This document shows, in pieces, positions 57,092 to 64,000 of a DNA stretch of 64,000 nucleotides. Numbering within the stretch: position 1 is the stretch's first letter; every line of letters starts with the position of its first letter. Made by a program: the position numbers and the translations under genes. Where the stretch lies: NCBI GenBank assembly GCA_021234155.1, contig JAJEKV010000045.1, positions 2,809,434-2,873,433 on the forward strand. Direction: 5' to 3'. The notes beneath the pieces are model-generated. The model was given only the letters and a program-made list of their open reading frames with translations. It had not been told where the DNA came from and did not search any database. This DNA comes from Isoetes taiwanensis (taxonomy: Eukaryota > Streptophyta > Lycopodiopsida > Isoetales > Isoetaceae).

Positions 57092-59345
57092 ATTAATATA
57101 TATACACGTATATCACATGCTGGGGCATCGTGGACATTTTATATAATATATCGATCTTGACCGTTCGTTCTTGAGGTGGTGCATTTATGGCCCTCAGATC
57201 TGATGGGAGGCATGCATGGGCATGCATGGGGGCATGCACCACATCTTGGGACCATTGGATCGAAAGGGGAAGAGAAATCTTAGCCCTTGATTTTTCTTAG
57301 GAAGGTGCAAGGAAGGTGGCAAAAAGTGGATTTGGTGTAGCAAATCTTAGCCGTCAGATCAAAAGGTGAGCATAAATCCTAGCCATTGGCTTTTTAATAT
57401 TAAATTGATTTTTTTTTTTTAAAGGTGTGAGGTGGCACTCTCATTAATAAAAAGATAATGAGGTGGCAGAACATTTATAAGTGGACTTTCTCGGAAGCTT
57501 CTTTCTGTATAATCGGCTTCAGGGGCACGTAACTACGTGAGAGGGATGGGATGAAGGTGGGACCATGGTTGGATTCCCCTCGTCGGGGAGCTTTCCAATG
57601 AGTGGTGCTTTGGCACTATTTTTGTATTTGCGATAGCGTGTCGAACACTAAGAATCTTTTTGGAATCTTGAGATTCAGCGAATCTATAGTAAGTTGAGGG
57701 AATCTAGGAGAATCTTTATAGGATCTTAGGGGAATCGGATGAATATCATGAGAATCTTAGAATCTATGGGAATCCTAAGAGAGCATCTTTGAGAATGTAA
57801 AGGGAATCTAAGGGAATCTTGATAAAATCATTAAGACCCTAGAGGAATCTTGGGGAGTCTGGGGGAATCTTCATAGAATCTATGGGAACTAGAGGAATCT
57901 CGAGAGAATCTATAGGAATCTCAAGTGCTTCTTAGGGAATCTAGGGGAATCTTGATAAATTTCTTAAGAACCTAAAGGAATCTTAATGGAATCTCAGAGA
58001 ATCTAGAATAATCTAGAGGAACCTTGATAGAATCTTGGAGAATCTAGAGCAAACTTGGGGTTTCTTTTGGAATTTAGGGAAATATTATAGAATCCTAGGG
58101 AGTCTCAAATGAATCTTTGGAAATCTAGGAGAATCTAAAGGAATCTTCATAAAATCTTTAAGAATCTATGGAATCTAGATGGAATTTTAGAGAATCCTGG
58201 GAAATCTTAATAAAATCTAGGGGAATCTCTGTAGATCCTTAAGAATCTAAGGGAATCTTTGTAGAACATTAAGAATCTAAAGAGAATCTTTGGGAATCCA
58301 AGAGAATCTAAGAGGAACTCAAGAGAATCTTTGTGAATCTAGAGAATCTTTGGGAATCCAAGAGAATCTAAGAGGAAATCAAGAGAATCTTTGGGAATCT
58401 AGGGGAAACTTCCTAAAAAAATTGGAAATCTTAGAGAATCTAAGAGAATCTTCATAGAATCTTGAAGAATCTAGGAGAATCTTCCTAGAATCTTAGAGAA
58501 CCTAGAGGGATCATGGGATAATCTTTGGGAATCTCAGTGAATCTTGGGGAGTCTTAAGAGAATCTATGGAAATCTACGAGAATCTAAGGAAATTGTCATA
58601 AACTCTTTAAGAATATATGGGAATTTAGATAGAATCTTGGAGAAATCTAAAGGAATCTTAATAAAATCTAAGTGTCTCCATAGAATTTTTAGAATCTGGG
58701 GAATCTACGAGAATCTTGGTGCAATTTTGGAAAATCTAGGGGAATCTTCATAGGATCTTAGAGAATCTAGAGGAATCTCAAGGGAATCTTAGGTATTCTA
58801 GGAGAATCTTTATAGAATCTTGGGAAATCTAAGAGAATCTACATGGTTCAAGAGAGAATGTTTGAGATGTAAGGGAATCTAATGGAATCTTGATAAAATC
58901 TTTAAGAACCTAGGGCAATCTTCATAGGATCTTAGAGAATCTAAAGGAATCACAAGAGAATCTTAGGGATTCTAGGAGAACCTTTATAGAATCTTGGGAA
59001 ATCTAGGGGAATCTTTGTAGAATATTTAGAAATCTAAGGGAGGCCAAGAGGATCTAGAAGAATCTTCATAGAATCTGTAGGATTCTAGAAGATCTACATA
59101 GAATCTTGGGGAATCTAGAGAATATTCATAAAGTTTTTTAGAATCTTGATAGATTCTTGAAGAATCTAGGGAAATCTTCATAGAATCTTTAAGAATCTAG
59201 AGGAATCCTATAGAATCATGTAAAGTCAAAGGGAATCTTCATAGACTCTTAGAGAATCTAGAGGAACCTCGAGAGAATCTTTGGGTATCTAAGGGAATCT
59301 TTCTAAAAGCGTTGAGAATCTAGTGAAACCATGATGGAACCTTGG
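57092..59345 (+). repeat. Left arm of a 5-kb palindrome
   Basis: Starts with the type 1 terminus ('cattaatatatatacacg', 'tatcacatgctggggca'), then the CATGCATG cluster at 57,212-57,238, the 'gaggtggca' and 'ctttctcggaagcttc' blocks, then GAATCT satellite from about 57,650. The whole arm is mirrored in 59,896-62,123. For example, the 69-codon frame at 58,544-58,753 is identical to the minus frame at 60,460-60,669. The frames are satellite translations and not genes. Confidence 0.9.
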
Positions 59346-59895
59346 AGAATCTAGGAGAATCTTCATATAGTCTAAAGGAATCTAGGAGAAGATTCATCAA
59401 GTCGTGGAGAATTCAGTAGATTTACATAGAATCTTGGGGAATCTAGATGAGTCTTGGGATAATCTTTGGGAATCTAGGTGAATATCAAGAGAATCTTTGA
59501 GAATCCAGGGTAATTAAGGGAATGTTCATAAAATCTTTGGAGAATCTATGGAAATCTTTGTAGAATCTTAAAGAATCTCGAGAGAATCTTAGAGATTTTA
59601 TGAGAATATCAGGAGAATTTCTCAGAATCTAGGGAAATATGAGAAAATTTAGAGGATTCTTCATACAATCTTGGATAGTATAAGAGAATCTACATAGAAT
59701 CTAGAGGAATCTTGAGATAATGTTTGTGAATCTAGGAGAATCTAAAAAAATCTTGAGATAATGTTTGGAAATCTAGGAGAATCTAAAAAGAATCTTTGTG
59801 AACATAAGAGAATCTAAGCCTCTTTGAGAATCTAGGGGAATCTTGATAGTATCATAAAGAATCTAGGGGAATCTTTAGCGAATCCTCATTGAATG
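59346..59895 (+). repeat. Unpaired centre of the palindrome
   Basis: About 550 bp of GAATCT satellite in the orientation of the left arm, without a mirrored partner. The arms meet their last shared word at 'ccatgatggaacct' (59,330 region) and 'aggttccatcatgg' (59,900 region). Confidence 0.75.
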
Positions 59896-62123
59896 ACTCC
59901 AAGGTTCCATCATGGCTACCCAAAGATTTTGTGAAAGGTTCCTCATAGATTCTCTAGGTTCCTCTAGATTCTCAAAGTTTCTATTGACTTTACATGATTC
60001 TATAGGGATTCCTCTAGATTCTTAAAGATTCTATGAAGATTTCCCTAGATTCTTCAAGAATCTATCAAGATTCTAAAAAACTTTATGAATATTCTCTAGA
60101 TTCCCCAAGATTCTATGTAGATCTTCTAGAATCCTACAGATTCTATGAAGATTCTTCTAGATCCTCTTGGCCTCCCTTAGATTTCTAAATATTCTACAAA
60201 GATTCCCCTAGATTTCCCAAGATTCTATAAAGGTTCTCCTAGAATCCCTAAGATTCTCTTGTGATTCCTTTTAGATTCTAAGATCCTATGAAGATTGCCC
60301 TAGGTTCTTAAAGATTTTATCAAGATTCCATTAGATTCCCTTACATCTCAAACATTCTATCTTGAACCATGTAGATTCTCTTAGATTTCCCAAGATTCTA
60401 TAAAGATTCTCCTAGAATACCTAAGATTCCCTTGAGATTCCTCTAGATTCTCTAAGATCCTATGAAGATTCCCCTAGATTTTCCAAAATTGCACCAAGAT
60501 TCTCGTAGATTCCCCAGATTCTAAAAATTCTATGGAGACACTTAGATTTTATTAAGATTCCTTTAGATTTCTCCAAGATTCTATCTAAATTCCCATATAT
60601 TCTTAAAGAGTTTATGACAATTTCCTTAGATTCTCGTAGATTTCCATAGATTCTCTTAAGACTCCCCAAGATTCACTGAGATTCCCAAAGATTATCCCAT
60701 GATCCCTCTAGGTTCTCTAAGATTCTAGGAAGATTCTCCTAGATTCTTCAAGATTCTATGAAGATTCTCTTAGATTCTCTAAGATTTCCAATTTTTTTAG
60801 GAAGTTTCCCCTAGATTCCCAAAGATTCTCTTGATTTCCTCTTAGATTCTCTTGGATTCCCAAAGATTCTCTAGATTCACAAAGATTCTCTTGAGTTCCT
60901 CTTAGATTCTCTTGGATTCCCAAAGATTCTCTTAGATTCTTAATGTTCTACAAAGATTCCCTTAGATTCTTAAGGATCTACAGAGATTCCCCTAGATTTT
61001 ATTAAGATTTCCCAGGATTCTCTAAAATTCCATCTAGATTCCATAGATTCTTAAAGATTTTATGAAGATTCCTTTAGATTCTCCTAGATTTCCAAAGATT
61101 CATTTGAGACTCCCTAGGATTCTATAATATTTCCCTAAATTCCAAAAGAAACCCCAAGTTTGCTCTAGATTCTCCAAGATTCTATCAAGGTTCCTCTAGA
61201 TTATTCTAGATTCTCTGAGATTCCATTAAGATTCCTTTAGGTTCTTAAGAAATTTATCAAGATTCCCCTAGATTCCCTAAGAAGCACTTGAGATTCCTAT
61301 AGATTCTCTCGAGATTCCTCTAGTTCCCATAGATTCTATGAAGATTCCCCCAGACTCCCCAAGATTCCTCTAGGTTCTTAATGATTTTATCAAGATTCCC
61401 TTAGATTCCCTTACATTCTCAAAGATGCTCTCTTAGGATTCCCATAGATTCTAAGATTCTCATGATATTCATCTGGATTCCCTAAGATCCTATAAAGATT
61501 CTCCTAGATTCCCTCAACTTACTATAGATTCGTTGAATCTCGAAGATTCCAAAAAGATTCTTAGTGTTCGATCACGTTGGCTGCAGCTGCGACAAAATAG
61601 TGCCAAAGCACCACTCATTGGAAAGCTCCCGACGAGGGGAATCCAACGGCGTGGGTCCCACCTTCATCCGATCCCTCTTTGTAGAAGCTCACGCGGCCCT
61701 CAAGCCGATTATACGTAAAGAAGCTTCCGAGAAAGTCCACTTATAAATGTTCTCGCCACCCTCATTATCTTTTTATTAATGAGAGTGCCACCTCACACCT
61801 TTAAAAAAAAAAAAAAATCAATTTAATATTAAAAGCCAATGGCTAGGATTTATGCTCACCTTTTGATTCGGCGGCTAAGATTTGCTACACCAAATCCACT
61901 TTTGCCACCTTCCTGCACCTTCCTAAGAAAAATCAAGGGCTAAGATTTCTCTTCCCCTTTCGATCCAATGGTCCCAAGATGTGGTGCATGCCCCATGCAT
62001 GCCCACATGTGCCTCATCGATTCGAGGGGTTATAAATGCACCACCTCAAGAAACAACGGTCAAGATCGATATATTATATAAAATGTCCACGATGCCCCAG
62101 CATGTGATATACGTGTATATATA
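59896..62123 (-). repeat. Right arm of the palindrome
   Basis: Reverse complement of 57,092-59,345 with scattered differences. It ends 'tgccccagcatgtgatata' and 'cgtgtatatatattaatga'. Differences include CAG/CTG-type changes such as 'gttctcgccaccctc' for the complement of 'gaggtggcagaac'. Confidence 0.9.
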
Positions 62124-62520
62124 TTAATGATATATATCATTAATATATATAAACGTATATCACATGCTGGGGCATCATTAATAGGTTATATATGGGTGTT
62201 GATCTTGGCCGTTCACCCTTTGGGAAAAGAGGTGGCGCAATTGTGGCCCTCAGATCTCTGATGGGGGCATGCATGGGCATGCATGTGGGCATGCACTACA
62301 TGCCTGGACCGTCAGATATGGGGGAAGTTAAATCTTGGCCATTGATTTAAGGTTAAGGAAGGTGCAAAGAAATTGCACCGCATTTAATACGGAGGTGAGG
62401 TGGCACCGCATTTAATATGTATCATAATATAATATTTTTTTATTTTATTTAGTTAGCGCCACCTCACATCATTCTTTTTGTTTTGAAATTTTATTCTGAA
62501 ACTTTTTGTAAATGCAACGA
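62124..62520 (+). repeat. Start of another type 1 element, head-to-head
   Basis: 'atatatatcattaatatatataaacg' and 'tatcacatgctggggcatca' begin a further element in plus orientation, back to back with the palindrome's right end across a short TA-rich palindrome. It has the GGGCATGCATGGGCATGCATG cluster at 62,267-62,297 and two 'gaggtggca-cgcatttaat' modules. Confidence 0.75.
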
Positions 62521-62800
62521 GGGCGGTCGTGGCGGGGGAGGCAAGCTTCTCTTCTATCTCTGCCCACCGGATCTCTGAGTTCGCTTAGGCCTTTGCTTTT
62601 GCCCCACATCTCCAGAATGTGTTGGTTTAGGTCTTCATCACTCCAAGGTTGCAGATATGGAGTCGGTGCAGGCAAGCTTCTCTTCTATCTTTGCTCACCG
62701 GATCTCTGAGTCCGCTTAGCCATTTGCTTTTTGCCGCACATCTCCAGAATGTGTTAGTTTAGGTCTTCAATCACTCGAAGGTTTCAGATATGGAGCCAGG
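62521..62800 (+). repeat. Two tandem ~131-bp copies
   Basis: 'ggcaagcttctcttctatct' to 'cagatatggag' at about 62,540-62,670 and again at 62,671-62,800. One frame runs through the first copy from ATG 62,512 (MQRGRSWRGRQASLLSLPTG) with no known domain. It could be the duplicated 5' exon of the cargo of this element. Confidence 0.75.
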
Positions 62801-64000
62801 GCTTCTATGCCTTTAAATGTTCGCCGTATGTAGACGCCGTTCAAGCCGCCGCCCCTCATTTCGTTTAGAGCAAACTTGAAGACAACAACAGCTGTTGAAG
62901 ATTGATGTACAATTTCCTTTATCCTTCTTCTTATTTTATCTGTAATCACGAATTTCTTTTATGAAAATTTATTTTCAGCCCTGGTGTTGCAGGCCGATAT
63001 TGGCCCTTCGATGGGTATTTCGGGAACTGAGGTTGCCAAAGGAAGCTGAGGCGTAATTATTTTGGATGATAATTTTGCATCCGTTGTCAAGGTCCATTCC
63101 CATTTCTATATCCGTTCAGTTTCATTAACTCCTAGAGAAGGAACTAATGGGCTTTTTAACAGGTTGTAGGATGGGGCCGCTCTGCATATACAAACATTCA
63201 AAAGTTTATACAATTTCAGTTGACAGTCTGCTGCAAGGTCTGCTGATGTTCCATTGCATGCTGTGCAGATCAAAATATAATCAGGCCAGCTTTTTTATTC
63301 CATGGTTCAGAGAAAAATTGTCCAAGTTTGAATGGAGAAAAGCAACTAATACCTAGAATGCTGGACTTTTGCAAACGTGCGAGGTCTCGCCAACAAGACG
63401 GCACTTCCAGTTTGAAGCTCTGCCTTTGTTATATCATTCTGGCTGGTTGCATATCAGCCATTATTAATTCTGGCTGGTTCCGAGATTCTGCTCAGGATAA
63501 AACTCAGGTTTTGCCATTCTTGGCACAGGTTTTCCAGTTTCACGTCTATTCTCTAACAGAATTGTTTATAAGACAGGCTATTTTGGTTTTTTTCATAATT
63601 ATCTGAAACAAATAGCATTGTATTTTGCATCCGGCTTCCAGTATCTTACCTTATATGGCTAATCTATATAGCATATGGGCCTTCAAAAGTTTGGCATGGC
63701 TTGCTCTCCCTGAATTATGAGGTTGTCCAAGAAAAATGGGCCTCTGAAGAGATTGCCTTCCATCATTCCAGTACTATTTTTTGGCTTCTAATTTTGGCGT
63801 GGGATGAACAAGGTGTATATATTTGTTCAGCATGTTTGCAACACATGCAAGCAGCATGATCTGAAGCACATGTAAGTGGCAGACAAGTAATTAGTGGATT
63901 ACGCAACTATTGTTACGTTTAATCTGTGTCATTACATGAAATACAATCATTGAAAGCTATACTACACGTGGTCAAGGGAATGATGGGTTTAAATTTCTGT
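62801..64000 (+). other. Interior of the last element, no recognised gene
   Basis: Open frames at 63,147-63,356 and 63,328-63,606 overlap by a few codons and have protein-like composition (LCYIILAGCISAIINSGWF in the second), but no family is recognised. 'ctggctggtt' and 'attctggctggttgcatatc' words are locally duplicated at 63,435-63,480. Confidence 0.3.

Noticed and set aside
58544-60669. Identical 69-aa frames in both palindrome arms as a conserved gene pair
   Set aside because: They are translations of the GAATCT satellite and are identical only because the arms are copies.
57650-61560. Repeats with GAATCTTC words as heat-shock elements throughout the palindrome
   Set aside because: The spacing of GAA and TTC is mostly not in 5-bp phase, unlike the array at 43,669.

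Overview
The window looks like nuclear DNA of a land plant with a large, repeat-dense genome. The evidence is fragments of plant-type ABCC transporter and HAD-hydrolase genes that still carry GT-AG introns, a plant-type Ty3/gypsy gag and protease remnant, and AT-rich spacer full of nested repeats. I could not fix the species. I see no intact conventional host gene, no bacterial-style operon and no CRISPR array. Nearly everything can be read as mobile elements, captured gene pieces and simple repeats.

Layout. 1-1.34 kb: repeat of the same type as the palindrome arms at 57-62 kb, with a GAATCT-type satellite. 1.34-10.2 kb: element-like region with unrecognised exon-like pieces. 10.21-23.73 kb: a short polyadenylated retroposon whose poly(A) tail appears to have been opened by about 13.1 kb of nested insertions (unit C; a minus-strand gypsy remnant; two copies of a 3.05-kb unit B). 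A 16-bp target-site duplication lies at both outer edges. 24.15-28.16 kb: copy 1 of a 3.9-kb duplication carrying ABCC fragments, joined to a partial copy of unit A. 29.2-33.75 kb: an element carrying a decayed HAD-hydrolase gene. 33.77-43.16 kb: three head-to-tail 3.13-kb A units separated by (TA)n. 43.2-44.4 kb: GATCCTACGG-type repeats, a tRNA-like pol III promoter, and a 78-bp array of phased heat-shock-element pentamers grading into GAATCT satellite. 44.4-50.1 kb: copy 2 of the ABCC-carrying element. 50.1-51.4 kb: tandem repeats and a 17-bp inverted repeat. 51.4-56.2 kb (minus): a multi-exon gene, probably of a mobile element, with an AT-hook first exon and an unfamiliar CPC plus HVLTTD-containing protein. 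57.1-62.1 kb: a 5-kb palindrome. 62.1-64 kb: start of another element.

Most interesting signal. Four divergent repeat families (units A, B and C, and the gene at 51-56 kb) share a structured module on the minus strand. It holds a branch-point-like CTAAC/CTAAT 21-22 nt upstream of a CAG|GTA site, and that site is buried in a two-part stem. Paired bases change together between families, for example UUACCUG:CAGGUAA against GUACCU:AGGUAC, and CAAGAAGUUC:GAACUUCUUG against GAGAGA:UCUCUC. In families A and B the same strand can pair instead with an upstream segment, so the site could be exposed or hidden. A second hairpin module is shared by unit A and the 51-56 kb gene. This looks like an RNA-structure-controlled splice site carried by related autonomous and non-autonomous elements. 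All of this is from reading alone and was not computed.

Quality note. Duplicated copies differ mainly at CAG/CTG/CCGG-like sites, as expected from long-read miscalls at methylated CHG cytosines. Many frameshifts here may therefore be sequencing errors.
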